From: Balneicella halophila
GTDB taxonomy: Bacteria > Bacteroidota > Bacteroidia > Bacteroidales > Balneicellaceae
Assembly (NCBI RefSeq): GCF_003096835.1
Contig: NZ_QENZ01000003.1
Location: 930,001 to 994,000 of the forward strand
DNA length: 64,000 bases
Reading direction: 5' to 3'
A model generated the notes under the pieces. That model was not told the origin of the DNA, made no database searches, and saw nothing but the letters and a program-made list of their open reading frames with translations. The translations under genes were made by a program, and so were the position numbers. Positions 18,527-27,722 of the stretch are shown here, in pieces (within the stretch, counting starts at the first letter, position 1; every line of letters begins with the position of its first letter).

Positions 18527-19285
18527 TCAACTAAAGTCATTTTCTATAGAAAGTCCAAATAGGGCAAAATCATATTTTACAGGATCATTTTTATCGAAAA
18601 ATCTTAACTTTTGGGTTAATTGCATCGCTGCCTTCCAATCGTCTTGTGTTCTTTCCAGGAGACCTAGGAATCTTGCAGTTCTCCCAACATGTACATCTAA
18701 CGGACAGATTAGGTCTTTTGGTTTTATTGTTTTCCATAAACCAAAGTCCACACCTTTGTTATCGTGGCGTACCATCCAACGCATATACATATTGAGACGC
18801 TTGCAAGCAGATTTTCTTTCTGGGGTTGCTATGTGTTTTCGGGTGCGTTGTGGGGCATAGGGAGTATTAAAAAAGGAGTGATGAAATTTTTCCAAATTAG
18901 TTTTCATAGTACCTCCTAATGTAAAGGCAGACTCTAGACTATTATGCTCGGCATAGTGCCTTTTTAGAAAATCTACGGTATAGAGCAAATCAGTATCATT
19001 GAAAGTACGGTGTTTGAATCCTAGCAGTTGCCTACTATCCTGTTCTGTACTATTACGTATGAAATCATAAGGTGAATTATCCATCCGTTGCATGAGTTCG
19101 TTGCATTTGTTGATGATGGTTTTGCGTAGTCCCCAAGCTAGAATAGCGGCAAAAAATCCGCTAATCTCGATATCTTGTAATACAGAAAAACCGTGTGGAA
19201 TCACTATCGGATCATTCTCGATAAACTCCACACGGTTGTATTTTTCTACTTTGTTATCTAAATATTCTTTTAAGTTACTTCCCAA
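18527..19285 (-). CDS. TIGR02757 family protein (DUF2400)
   Basis: A 252-residue protein matching the TIGR02757 family: opening LKEYLDNKVEKYNRVEFIEN, DPIVIPHGFS, a central RLNMYMRWMVRHDNKGVDFG motif, and LDVHVGRTARFLGLL. The helical arrangement and the DVHV motif resemble HhH-GPD DNA glycosylases, but activity is unproven. The only plausible start is a TTG at 19285, one base after the stop of the upstream lipoprotein gene, so initiation is probably by translational coupling. Confidence 0.8.
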   Translation of the reverse strand: MGSNLKEYLDNKVEKYNRVEFIENDPIVIPHGFSVLQDIEISGFFAAILAWGLRKTIINKCNELMQRMDNSPYDFIRNSTEQDSRQLLGFKHRTFNDTDLLYTVDFLKRHYAEHNSLESAFTLGGTMKTNLEKFHHSFFNTPYAPQRTRKHIATPERKSACKRLNMYMRWMVRHDNKGVDFGLWKTIKPKDLICPLDVHVGRTARFLGLLERTQDDWKAAMQLTQKLRFFDKNDPVKYDFALFGLSIENDFS

Positions 19286-19286
19286 G

Positions 19287-19706
19287 TTACTTATTTTTCA
19301 CTTTAGTGTATTTACCCGCTAAAGTACTGCCATCCTTACAAAAATATTTTAATGCAGGTATATTTTCTTCAAGTTTTGTGGTAACTTCTAAAGTTTCTTT
19401 ATCAACAGATTTGATAATCATCTTAGCACCTTTGTCCCATTCTTCGATAGGTACTTCAAGGATATCATTGACAATGTTTCCTTCTTTTTTAAATGTGCAA
19501 CCTTCGTTACCTTCTTTGATATTGGTGGAAGTAAAAGTGACTTCGTAAATACTGTCAGCTTTAGCTTTAACCATTAATGTCTGATAGTTTGTATTTGACT
19601 CATCTTGAGTCTCTGATTTGTATGTACCGACAAATGCATCTTTATCATCTTTACCACACGCAAAGAATACAAAAACTCCAAGAACTAAAACAACTATTTT
19701 TTTCAT
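19287..19706 (-). CDS. Small lipoprotein, function unknown
   Basis: 139 residues with a lipoprotein signal (MKKIVVLVLGVFVFFACG, lipobox Cys17). After a Lys/Asp linker it has an all-beta domain of simple strands (FVGTYKSET, YEVTFTSTNI, KMIIKSVDKETLEVTTKL) and two cysteines (EGCTF, YFCKDG) that could form a disulfide. The fold looks like a small lipocalin-like or META-type domain; I do not recognise a named family. Its stop lies one base before the TTG start of the TIGR02757 gene. Confidence 0.65.
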   Translation of the reverse strand: MKKIVVLVLGVFVFFACGKDDKDAFVGTYKSETQDESNTNYQTLMVKAKADSIYEVTFTSTNIKEGNEGCTFKKEGNIVNDILEVPIEEWDKGAKMIIKSVDKETLEVTTKLEENIPALKYFCKDGSTLAGKYTKVKNK

Positions 19707-19776
19707 GATATTATTACTTTTTTAAGTTAATACTAATAGTTAGTTTCTATCAATTTTAATGCCAATGAATCTCTTT

Positions 19777-21309
19777 TTACTTTTTCCTTCGGTACAATCG
19801 GTATAAGTCTTTCCGTCTGTCATTTAAATTATTGACACTTCCTACTTGATTCAACTCTGTGAGTAAATTCAAATCGACATCAGCTATGAGAATCATTTCT
19901 GTATTAGATGTGGTTTGTGCTTTTACGCCATCGGTAGGAAAGGCAAAGTCACAAGGAGTGAAGACTCCTGACTGGGCAAATTGTATATCCATATTATGCA
20001 CTTTAGGTAAGTTCCCTACACTACCGGCAATAGCCACGTAGCATTCGTTCTCAATAGCTCTAGCCTGCGCGCAATGGCGAATTCTGCAGTACCCGTTTTG
20101 TGTGTCAGTGAGGAAAGGAATAAACAGAATATTCATACCTTCGTCTGCTAGGATTCGGCTAAGCTCAGGAAATTCTGAGTCATAGCAGATTAACACTCCA
20201 ATTTTACCACAATCGGTATCAAAAGTTTTGAATCCATTGCCACCCTGCATACCCCATACTTTTCGTTCGTCGGGTGTTACATGCAGTTTTTCAAAACGAT
20301 CAATGCTACCATCGCGTTTACATAAATAGCCTGCATTATATAGCAATTCATCTTTGATTTCAGGCATACTTCCTGTGATAATGTTGATATTGTATGAAAT
20401 CGCTAATTCTGAAAAACGCTCAACAATTGCTGGGGTATAACTGGCTAAATCTCGAATGGATTCTGCTGGATTCATCGCATTATTACCTGCCATGAGTGGG
20501 GCATTAAAGAATTCTGGGAATAATGCAAAGTCAGAACGATAACCGGATACAGAGTCGACAAAAAACTCGGCTTGTTGCATGAGTTCATCCAAGTTTTTAT
20601 AAGGTCGCATCTGCCACTGAACTAAACCTAACCGAACAATTGATTTTTGTGTTTCTGCTTGTTCAACAGCCTCTTCGTAGGAAATATTATCCCATTCTAA
20701 GAGTACAGCATATTCATTCGAAGCTTCATCACCTTCTAAATAACCTTTTAAAATCTTTGAAGCATGAAAATCATTCGATAATTGGAAGTTGAGAACAGGA
20801 TCATGAATTTCTTTTCGCTTAACCTTCTGGAGGTATTCTTTTGGAGAAATTTCATCAGCATATTTGTGGTAATTAGGAATGCGACCGCCTATGGCTATTC
20901 CTTTTAAATTAAGACGTTCACACAGTTCTTTCCGATAATCATATAGGCGTCTGCCTAAACGCAAAGCTCGAAATTCAGGTTTTATGAAAACATCAATTCC
21001 ATACAGCATATCACCGTCATTGGTGTGCGTACTGAAGGTGTAATCCCCTGTTACCTTTTTATAAGTGTGTTGTCGATTGTATTTTGCATAATCAACAATT
21101 ATACTCAATGCACAACCAGCTAGTTGCCCATTAATTTTAATAACGACTTGCCCTTCAGGAAAATGCTCAATTAAGTATTCAATTGCATCCTCTTCCCAAT
21201 AAGGGTCAGGTATATTTTTGTAAACCTGTATCATCACAGATTTTAGTTCCTTATAATCATCGATGGTAAGGTACTTCAGTTCTATATTATCTATTTCTTT
21301 AATATCCAT
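19777..21309 (-). CDS. Bifunctional GNAT acetyltransferase / carbon-nitrogen hydrolase
   Basis: 510 residues with two domains. Residues 1-215 are a GNAT acyltransferase with the acetyl-CoA loop region FIKPEFRALRLGRRLYDYRK. Residues about 225-505 are a nitrilase-superfamily hydrolase with the full Glu-Lys-Cys triad: FALFPEFFNAP, FEKLHVTPDE and GVLICYDSEFPELSR. The GNAT-nitrilase fusion is a known architecture of unknown substrate (amide or N-acyl compounds). It stands as a single gene here. Confidence 0.85.
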   Translation of the reverse strand: MDIKEIDNIELKYLTIDDYKELKSVMIQVYKNIPDPYWEEDAIEYLIEHFPEGQVVIKINGQLAGCALSIIVDYAKYNRQHTYKKVTGDYTFSTHTNDGDMLYGIDVFIKPEFRALRLGRRLYDYRKELCERLNLKGIAIGGRIPNYHKYADEISPKEYLQKVKRKEIHDPVLNFQLSNDFHASKILKGYLEGDEASNEYAVLLEWDNISYEEAVEQAETQKSIVRLGLVQWQMRPYKNLDELMQQAEFFVDSVSGYRSDFALFPEFFNAPLMAGNNAMNPAESIRDLASYTPAIVERFSELAISYNINIITGSMPEIKDELLYNAGYLCKRDGSIDRFEKLHVTPDERKVWGMQGGNGFKTFDTDCGKIGVLICYDSEFPELSRILADEGMNILFIPFLTDTQNGYCRIRHCAQARAIENECYVAIAGSVGNLPKVHNMDIQFAQSGVFTPCDFAFPTDGVKAQTTSNTEMILIADVDLNLLTELNQVGSVNNLNDRRKDLYRLYRRKK

Positions 21310-21457
21310 AATTTGATGGTATAGTGTGTGTCAATGATTCAAAATTACATTAAAAAAATCCTTTCTGAACTTGAGATAAGAAAATTATAGTCTGAATATT
21401 ACTATAGATTTTTGATACGCTCCATTTGAATGCTTATTTACTAGTTCTCTCTCTATT

Positions 21458-22147
21458 TTATAAACTTCTTTTTAAGAATTTCTCCAAATCGTGATTTGCT
21501 CCATAAACGACTAATATGTCTTTCTCTTCTAAGAGTAAATCTGCCGAGGCTACACCTTGTACTTTGCTAATATTACGTTTTCCGCCAATAATGCTACTCA
21601 TCTCTTTCATCTTGATGGTTGTGAGCAGTAGAGTATTATATTTACTTTGAAAATCCAGCTCTTTCACTCTTTTCCCCACATATTCGTCTGGGACTTCTAC
21701 TTCAATAATACTGTATTCACTATTAATTTCAAATGATTCTGCAATATTTTTTAATGTTAACTTCTTAGCCCATCGTTGTGCAGTTTCTGCTTCTGGACGA
21801 ACTATTTCATCAACTCCTATGGCATGAAGTACTTTTTCGTGTAATGGATTTATGGCACGACTGATTAATCGCTTCGCTTTCAAATTTTTGAAAACAGCTG
21901 TCACCATAATACTAGTTCCAGGCTCTTCTCCTATAGCCACAACCACTACATCAGTATCTTTTATGGGAAGTCCTGAAACAGTTGTTTCGTCGGTGGCATC
22001 TAAGCTAATAGTATGAGTGATTTTTTCTTTTAGTGCATCAACTTTATCCATTTTAATATCGATTCCTATAACCTCATGTCCTTGGGCTGTAAGCTCTTCA
22101 GCCAAAGCTGCGCCAAAATTTCCTAAGCCTACGATAATATACTTCAT
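21458..22147 (-). CDS. ktrA: Potassium uptake regulatory subunit (TrkA/KtrA, RCK domains)
   Basis: 229 residues: an RCK_N Rossmann domain (IIVGLGNFGAALAEELTAQG, then GIDIKMDKVDAL and a TISLDATDETT segment) and an RCK_C domain (residues about 140-225). It gates a TrkH/KtrB channel in response to nucleotides or c-di-AMP-type ligands; the ligand is not evident. It lies 11 bases after its membrane partner. The single-RCK size fits KtrA rather than the duplicated TrkA. Confidence 0.85.
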   Translation of the reverse strand: MKYIIVGLGNFGAALAEELTAQGHEVIGIDIKMDKVDALKEKITHTISLDATDETTVSGLPIKDTDVVVVAIGEEPGTSIMVTAVFKNLKAKRLISRAINPLHEKVLHAIGVDEIVRPEAETAQRWAKKLTLKNIAESFEINSEYSIIEVEVPDEYVGKRVKELDFQSKYNTLLLTTIKMKEMSSIIGGKRNISKVQGVASADLLLEEKDILVVYGANHDLEKFLKRSL

Positions 22148-22158
22148 TTCATACAGAT

Positions 22159-23913
22159 TTAGTTTATAATAATTTCTTCAGTCGGATAACTATAAGCCTT
22201 TTCCTTTACTTTTTTCATCAGGGCAATAACTATTGAGAGCATGCTGACTCTTCCTATAAACATGATAAAGATAATGACTAGTTTCCCTACATTAGATAAA
22301 TCAGCTGTGATTCCCAAACTGAGACCTACTGTACTGTAAGCTGAAAAGCATTCGAAGGCTATCGCCAAGAGTTGTTTTTCTTCATCAAAAATGGAAATAA
22401 GCATGATACCCAAGCCGATAACGACCAAAGATAGACTAATAATAGCTGAGGCTCGTCTAAGGGAAACGGTTGCAATCCTTCGTCTAAACACCTCAACGTG
22501 TTCTTTTCCTCTGCCTAGACTGGTAATATTCAAGATAGAAATAGCAAATGTACTCGTTTTAATACCACCACCTGTTGATGCTGGTGAAGCCCCAATCCAC
22601 ATTAATAAAAAAATCAACATTATTGTAGATAGATGAAGCTCATTCAAATCCAGAGTATTAAAGCCGGCTGTACGTGGAGTGGTTGCTGTAAATAATGCAG
22701 TAACCCATTTACCGCTTTCCGATTGATGAGCAAATGCATGGTCTTGCTCTAAAAAGTAAAAAAAGATGGTTCCTGAAACGATTAACCCAAAGGTGGTAAT
22801 AAGCGTAATTCTACTGCTGAGATTGAGCAACCAAGGCTTGTGAGGATTTTTATGTCCGGTAAACGGTATTATCATAAGAATTTTATGTTTCAGATATCTT
22901 AGAAGATTTACAACAATAGGAAAACCTAAACCTCCAATGATGAACGTGATGCAGATAACCAATTGCAGGGAATAGTTGGTGTTAACTCCGCTGTCATATA
23001 AGTTCTGGGATAGTGTTGAAAAACCGGCATTGCAAAAAGCTGAAATGGCATGAAATCCAGAAAAGAAAAGCGTATCAGCAAAATTACCAATAGAATTGTG
23101 ACTTCCTAAACTGATAAAAATCAAGATGGCTGAGATAAGCTCAATGGTGAAAGTAATTACGAGAACATATTTTAAAGTGGAGAAAACTTCTCCCAGCTTA
23201 TTCGTATTAGTAATGTCTCCTAAAATTAGTTGATTTCTATATGAAGAACCTCCTTTGAAGAAATAACTAAAATAACTCGCCACTGTTAAGATGCCTATAC
23301 CACCAATTTGAATAAGAATGAGTATAAATATTTGTCCAAGTTGTGTAAATGCTGTTGCCGTATTCACCACAACTAAACCTGTGACACAAACTGCACTAGT
23401 CGATGTAAATAAGGCATCAATAAATGAGATATCTCTATAAGTAGCCTTAGGAAGCATGAGTAGCAGTGTTCCCAACAAAATGATAAGCAGAAAGCTGAGA
23501 ATAAATAATTGTGGTGGGTTTATTGAGATGCGATTTAAGTTAACCCTACGATCTGATACTTCTCTAAAAAAGATGATAATAACTCCTAAAATAACCCAAT
23601 CATCACCAATCCATAACGTATTCAACCCTTCATATGGTATCACGAATAAATGGTGATAAATAATAAATAAAATAAAGAGGAAAATAAGGGCATCTAATAT
23701 TTTAATTTTAAAACTGTATTCAGACTTCCGGTCAAGAATATGTCTAAAGCTAATATTCATAAGACCGATAAAAAGCACAATAAAGTAGAATCCATTAATC
23801 AGATTTTCAAAATATAATGATTGCTCAAATCCAAAATCTACAATAATCAATAGGATATTAAAGATACTTATGAAAAAGGCAGTCTTATAAATGTTTTGAA
23901 GATTAATTTTCAC
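22159..23913 (-). CDS. ktrB: Potassium transporter membrane subunit (TrkH/KtrB family)
   Basis: 584 residues with about a dozen membrane segments. The C-terminal 430 residues carry the four pore repeats with selectivity-filter-like glycines (STSAVCVTGLVVVNT, SAFCNAGFS, STGGGIKT, SAYSTVGLSLG). The N-terminal 150 residues are an extra set of four to five helices, as seen in Bacteroidetes and some Gram-positive members. The only in-frame start near the first helix is a GTG at 23913. It forms a two-gene operon with the RCK subunit. Confidence 0.88.
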   Translation of the reverse strand: MKINLQNIYKTAFFISIFNILLIIVDFGFEQSLYFENLINGFYFIVLFIGLMNISFRHILDRKSEYSFKIKILDALIFLFILFIIYHHLFVIPYEGLNTLWIGDDWVILGVIIIFFREVSDRRVNLNRISINPPQLFILSFLLIILLGTLLLMLPKATYRDISFIDALFTSTSAVCVTGLVVVNTATAFTQLGQIFILILIQIGGIGILTVASYFSYFFKGGSSYRNQLILGDITNTNKLGEVFSTLKYVLVITFTIELISAILIFISLGSHNSIGNFADTLFFSGFHAISAFCNAGFSTLSQNLYDSGVNTNYSLQLVICITFIIGGLGFPIVVNLLRYLKHKILMIIPFTGHKNPHKPWLLNLSSRITLITTFGLIVSGTIFFYFLEQDHAFAHQSESGKWVTALFTATTPRTAGFNTLDLNELHLSTIMLIFLLMWIGASPASTGGGIKTSTFAISILNITSLGRGKEHVEVFRRRIATVSLRRASAIISLSLVVIGLGIMLISIFDEEKQLLAIAFECFSAYSTVGLSLGITADLSNVGKLVIIFIMFIGRVSMLSIVIALMKKVKEKAYSYPTEEIIIN

Positions 23914-23943
23914 TTGGCTCTCTTTCTATGCGTTAGGCTGTGG

Positions 23944-23951
23944 CAAAAGTA
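23944..23951 (-). promoter_or_regulatory. Candidate -7 box for ktrBA
   Basis: TACTTTTG on the minus strand, an exact TAnnTTTG match about 30 bases before the GTG start. A TTG occurs 16 bases further upstream, which is short for the -33 spacing. Confidence 0.45.
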
Positions 23952-23983
23952 AGGATAAAAACCTATGCAATTTTTAAAACGGA

Positions 23984-25009
23984 CTATTTTTTTAATGTTT
24001 TCTCAAAATCAGTAATTGCCTCATCACTAGTAGCCCAAGAACAAACCATGCGTATTGCTACTTCATTATCATTCATGACTTGCCAAGGATAGCATTCGTA
24101 TTTGTCAGTGATGATTTTAGCTAATTTTTGGGGGAATATTGGGAAAATCTGATTGCTTTCAGGAGTGAGCAGGAATTTATAACCAGCATCACTTATAATT
24201 TCAACCAATTGCATTGCCTTTGAATTTGCATGTTCAGCAAGTTCAAAAAACAGGTTGTTTGTAAATAATTCCAGAAATTGAATGCCTAAAACTCTGCCTT
24301 TAGCCATGAGAGCTCCTTTTTGTTTTAGGTGATAAGGGAAATCCTCTTGTAACTCTTTGTTTGGTATCACAATGGCTTCACCAAGCAGTGCTCCATTTTT
24401 TGTGCCACCGATATAAAAAACATCAGAATATTTAGCGACATCAGCCAGGGTGAGATGATAATTAGCAGTAGTAATTAATGCTACACCTAAGCGTGCTCCA
24501 TCTATGTACAAAAGAAGGTTGTTATCTTTACAGCATTTTGATAACTCCTGCAATTCGTTAAGATTATAAACCGTACCAACTTCCGTTGCGTTGGAAATGT
24601 AAACCAATCTTGGTTTTACCATATGTGGCGGTTCATTATGTTCTTTTACTACTTCTAATATTTGCTTTGGAGTCAGCTTTCCATCTTGGCTATAGCACGT
24701 ACATACTTTATGACCAGTGGCTTCAATAGCACCTGCTTCGTGCACATTGATGTGCCCGCTGTGTGCACTTATGACGGCTTCGTGTGGTTTAAGTATTGAA
24801 GAAATGACAATAAGATTCGCTTGAGTGCCACCAGAAACAAAATGAACTGTCGCATGTTTACTTCTTATTATTTCTTTGATAAGTTCTTTAGCTTTGATGG
24901 AATATTGGTCGTCACCATAGCCTTCTTGTTGAGTTTTATTCGTCTCAGCAAGTGCTTTCAAGATGTTTGGATGGCAACCTTCGCTATAATCATTTTTGAA
25001 ACTATACAT
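23984..25009 (-). CDS. Threonine-aldolase-like PLP enzyme (beta-eliminating lyase family)
   Basis: 341 residues of the fold-type I PLP family that includes low-specificity L-threonine aldolase. It has HFVSGGTQANLIVISS (cofactor phosphate region), LLYIDGARLGVALI (Asp pairing with the pyridine N) and the PLP Lys in FYIGGTKNGALLGE. Such enzymes cleave threonine or allo-threonine to glycine and acetaldehyde, but some members act on other beta-hydroxy amino acids. Its ATG overlaps the stop of the upstream sodium symporter by one base (TAATG), so uptake and catabolism of one substrate are probably linked. Confidence 0.82.
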   Translation of the reverse strand: MYSFKNDYSEGCHPNILKALAETNKTQQEGYGDDQYSIKAKELIKEIIRSKHATVHFVSGGTQANLIVISSILKPHEAVISAHSGHINVHEAGAIEATGHKVCTCYSQDGKLTPKQILEVVKEHNEPPHMVKPRLVYISNATEVGTVYNLNELQELSKCCKDNNLLLYIDGARLGVALITTANYHLTLADVAKYSDVFYIGGTKNGALLGEAIVIPNKELQEDFPYHLKQKGALMAKGRVLGIQFLELFTNNLFFELAEHANSKAMQLVEIISDAGYKFLLTPESNQIFPIFPQKLAKIITDKYECYPWQVMNDNEVAIRMVCSWATSDEAITDFEKTLKK

Positions 25010-26418
25010 TATTCTGATTTTATGGTTTCTTCCAAATAAACAGGAGCAGACTTATAAATCATAAATTGCAGCATAGCTACTATAGTGCATACCAATAGCA
25101 AAATCATATCTAATCTTATTCCTAAAATTACAGAAGGTATCCAAGCCGAAAAGCTAGATAGCACATAAAGGATCAGCGAGGCAAAAGTAACATAGGGTAA
25201 AATATTAGAATGTTTTTGATTCGAAAAAATTGCCGTAAATATCATAGGTGCAAGCAATGCAGTTCCTGCAAAACTGACTCGTGCAAGTAGCACTAATTCT
25301 TTAGTCGTAAATATAGAAAGCAGTAGAGCCACCAAGCCAAAACCTATGATGAGGAGTTTGTTGTTATTTTTTGATTTCTTATAGTTCGCTACCTCAGCTT
25401 GTATTGCAAACAACTGAGAGTCAACAGTGGACATAGCTGCAGCTATTAAGCCTATGATTGCTAATGCTCCGATTATTGCATGCTGTTCAGTTACTAATGT
25501 GTTAAATAAGAAAGCATCAGTTGATGAATCTGCATAGCGGAGTGCACCGTATAAGCCTATAAAAATCGTCGGCATGATGATAAGAAAAGCAAAAATAGAA
25601 ACGGCAACAGCCATTCGTTTTGTGTCTTTTTGAGAATTCATAATCACAATGCGTGTTAGCAACTGTGGTTGCGATATAGGCATCAATATAATGACAATGA
25701 ATGATGAAAAAAGAAATTGACTAGTGAGCAGACCTTTTGGTCCTGGGATAGATAGCAATTGTGGTTTGTTTGTTGCCAGCTCTGCAAAAAATGATTCGAA
25801 ACCGCCAATATTTATCACGCAAGTGTATGCAATGATTGTTGTTACAATGAGCAAAGTGACACCTTGTATTGCATCACTAACTATAATTGCTTTCAAGCCA
25901 CCAACATAACTGTAAGATAAAATAATGACTAAAAAGAGGGTAGCCCATGCCCACTCTGGTATGGCTAAGATATTTGAGAAATCTATAAACGCTGCAATAC
26001 CTTTTATCTGAATGGCAACGTAGGGGATAAGAAATACAAAGATTCCAAAGCGATAAATATAGACTGGCAGATTGTTGCCATACCGATCTCTGATAATATT
26101 GCTTACGTTTGTAAAATTCTTTTTAGAATATTTCCTTCTAAGTGATAATCCAAACCATAAAGTAACAAAAGCTAGGGCAGTGTCTGTAACTCCTAAAAAA
26201 ACCCATGCGCCTACACCGTGAGTCCTGAAAAAATCAGGCATGCCCATCAGAGTAAAAGTACTGAAAAGTGTAGCTGAAAATGTGAGAAAACCCAGAATGA
26301 CACCCACTTTGGGTAGGGCATAATCTTTTTCACTCTTTATTGAAATTTTTGATTTGTAGGCTGAGTATATTAGTGCACTTAGGTATATTCCAGCAAAAAT
26401 AATTAACCAATAATTCAT
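25009..26418 (-). CDS. Sodium:solute symporter (SSS family)
   Basis: 469 residues with about 13 membrane helices and SSS hallmarks: an SATLFSTFTLMGMPDFF segment in helix 1-2 and SYSYVGGLKAIIVSDAIQG in the middle, matching the PanF/PutP group. The substrate is not readable, but coupling to a threonine-aldolase-like gene (one-base overlap) and an 8-base gap from a small DUF3311-like membrane protein point to an amino or hydroxy acid. Confidence 0.85.
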   Translation of the reverse strand: MNYWLIIFAGIYLSALIYSAYKSKISIKSEKDYALPKVGVILGFLTFSATLFSTFTLMGMPDFFRTHGVGAWVFLGVTDTALAFVTLWFGLSLRRKYSKKNFTNVSNIIRDRYGNNLPVYIYRFGIFVFLIPYVAIQIKGIAAFIDFSNILAIPEWAWATLFLVIILSYSYVGGLKAIIVSDAIQGVTLLIVTTIIAYTCVINIGGFESFFAELATNKPQLLSIPGPKGLLTSQFLFSSFIVIILMPISQPQLLTRIVIMNSQKDTKRMAVAVSIFAFLIIMPTIFIGLYGALRYADSSTDAFLFNTLVTEQHAIIGALAIIGLIAAAMSTVDSQLFAIQAEVANYKKSKNNNKLLIIGFGLVALLLSIFTTKELVLLARVSFAGTALLAPMIFTAIFSNQKHSNILPYVTFASLILYVLSSFSAWIPSVILGIRLDMILLLVCTIVAMLQFMIYKSAPVYLEETIKSE

Positions 26419-26426
26419 TATTTTTT

Positions 26427-26630
26427 TTATTTTTCAGAGTTTGCTACCAGGGCACCTACTAAGGTGACAACTATAAATCCTAAAGAAATAAGAATGCCAT
26501 TCCATAGTACCTTTGGCATCATAAAAAGTGGAGGTTCTACTTTATTTTCACTAAGTACTAAAGGACTAAAAGTAATGAGGATAAGTACCACGTAAGTTAT
26601 TTTGCACAGGAGCCATACTTTTCTTTTCAT
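26427..26630 (-). CDS. Small two-helix membrane protein (DUF3311-like symporter partner)
   Basis: 67 residues from the ATG at 26630: helix 1 (VWLLCKITYVVLILITFSPL), a short loop with VEPPLFMMPKVLW, and helix 2 (LISLGFIVVTLVGALVA). The PLFMMP...W loop followed by a second helix resembles DUF3311 subunits that precede SSS transporters. The frame runs up to 26690 but the extra 20 residues are charged and unlike the family. I infer an accessory or assembly role for the symporter. Confidence 0.6.
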   Translation of the reverse strand: MKRKVWLLCKITYVVLILITFSPLVLSENKVEPPLFMMPKVLWNGILISLGFIVVTLVGALVANSEK

Positions 26631-26720
26631 ATAGATGTTTTTTATCTCGTTGTGTGGTAATGTGCGAAAAAATAGACGCAATTCCCTCATCCGTAAAGTT
26701 GAAGGAATTACTGCTAATTT

Positions 26721-27683
26721 TTATTTATTCAGAAATTCATCAAGAAGCTTATAGAATTTTTCTGGTTCTTCTAAGTAAGGATTATGCGAGCTATTTTCAA
26801 ACATTACAAACTGCGCTTGAGGCATAAATTCTTTGTATTGTACATTGAATTCTGAAGTAGAAACGCCATCATATCTTCCTGCAATGATAAGTGTAGGGAA
26901 ATCTAAATCCTTAAGTTTTCTACGAAAATCAGTATCCATCATGCTTCCGCTTACGAAAAAGTCTGCATCTCGACCAATTATCGAGTTATAAACATCTAAT
27001 GCCCAACCTTTAAATGGATAATTAGGCACATTTTGTTGTAGAGAAGTATCATGATAGTAAATATGTTTTAATGGTAAACTTCCATATACTTTACTAAATT
27101 CGGGGTCACTAGAGATATAACCTAAGTTTCTAAGCGAATCTACTTTTTCCCATATTTCAGGGAAGTGTTTTTTCTGTAGGGCATTGTAGCTGTCGCAGTT
27201 TGCCTGCCACATTTCGCCACTGTGAAATCCGCTGATTAAAACCATTTTGTTTACATTTTCAGGATAAGTAGTCGCGTATGCTTGAGCAACAACAGTACCG
27301 TAGGAATGACCAACAACAGTAATCTTGTCCAATCCCAATGCTTTACGCACTTCTTCTACGGTATATGCATCATTTTGAACAGAATATTCACTTTTATCCT
27401 TAGCTTCATCGGACAGTCCACAGCCTAGCATATCAATAAATACAACTTGGTGCGTTTTGTAGTAGTGACCGAAATTACCTTGCATATAATCGTGAGAATT
27501 ACCTGGACCACCGGCAAAGAAAAATACAGGATCTCCTTCACCTAGAGTTTCTACGTTTATATTATATCCATTTACTTGGATTTTTTGTGGAATGAATTTG
27601 TCAAAAATATTCTTATCATCTGGTTGCGCTACAGCGATTGATACTATCAACATCACTGACAGGAGGGCTATTAGTTTTTTCAT
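26721..27683 (-). CDS. Secreted alpha/beta hydrolase (proline-iminopeptidase-like)
   Basis: 320 residues: signal peptide MKKLIALLSVMLIVSIAVAQ, oxyanion-hole motif FFFAGGPGNSHDY, nucleophile elbow GHSYGTVVAQAYA, an acidic residue in IIAGRYDGVSTS, and the catalytic His in FENSSHNPYLEEP. The GGPG motif and layout are those of the S33 prolyl aminopeptidase group, though many such enzymes hydrolyse other esters or peptides. The exported location suggests action on peptides in the periplasm. It lies between the symporter operon and tpiA. Confidence 0.8.
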   Translation of the reverse strand: MKKLIALLSVMLIVSIAVAQPDDKNIFDKFIPQKIQVNGYNINVETLGEGDPVFFFAGGPGNSHDYMQGNFGHYYKTHQVVFIDMLGCGLSDEAKDKSEYSVQNDAYTVEEVRKALGLDKITVVGHSYGTVVAQAYATTYPENVNKMVLISGFHSGEMWQANCDSYNALQKKHFPEIWEKVDSLRNLGYISSDPEFSKVYGSLPLKHIYYHDTSLQQNVPNYPFKGWALDVYNSIIGRDADFFVSGSMMDTDFRRKLKDLDFPTLIIAGRYDGVSTSEFNVQYKEFMPQAQFVMFENSSHNPYLEEPEKFYKLLDEFLNK

Positions 27684-27722
27684 GGTGTTTTTTATTTAGT
27701 TTAGATATGAGTATGTTACAAT

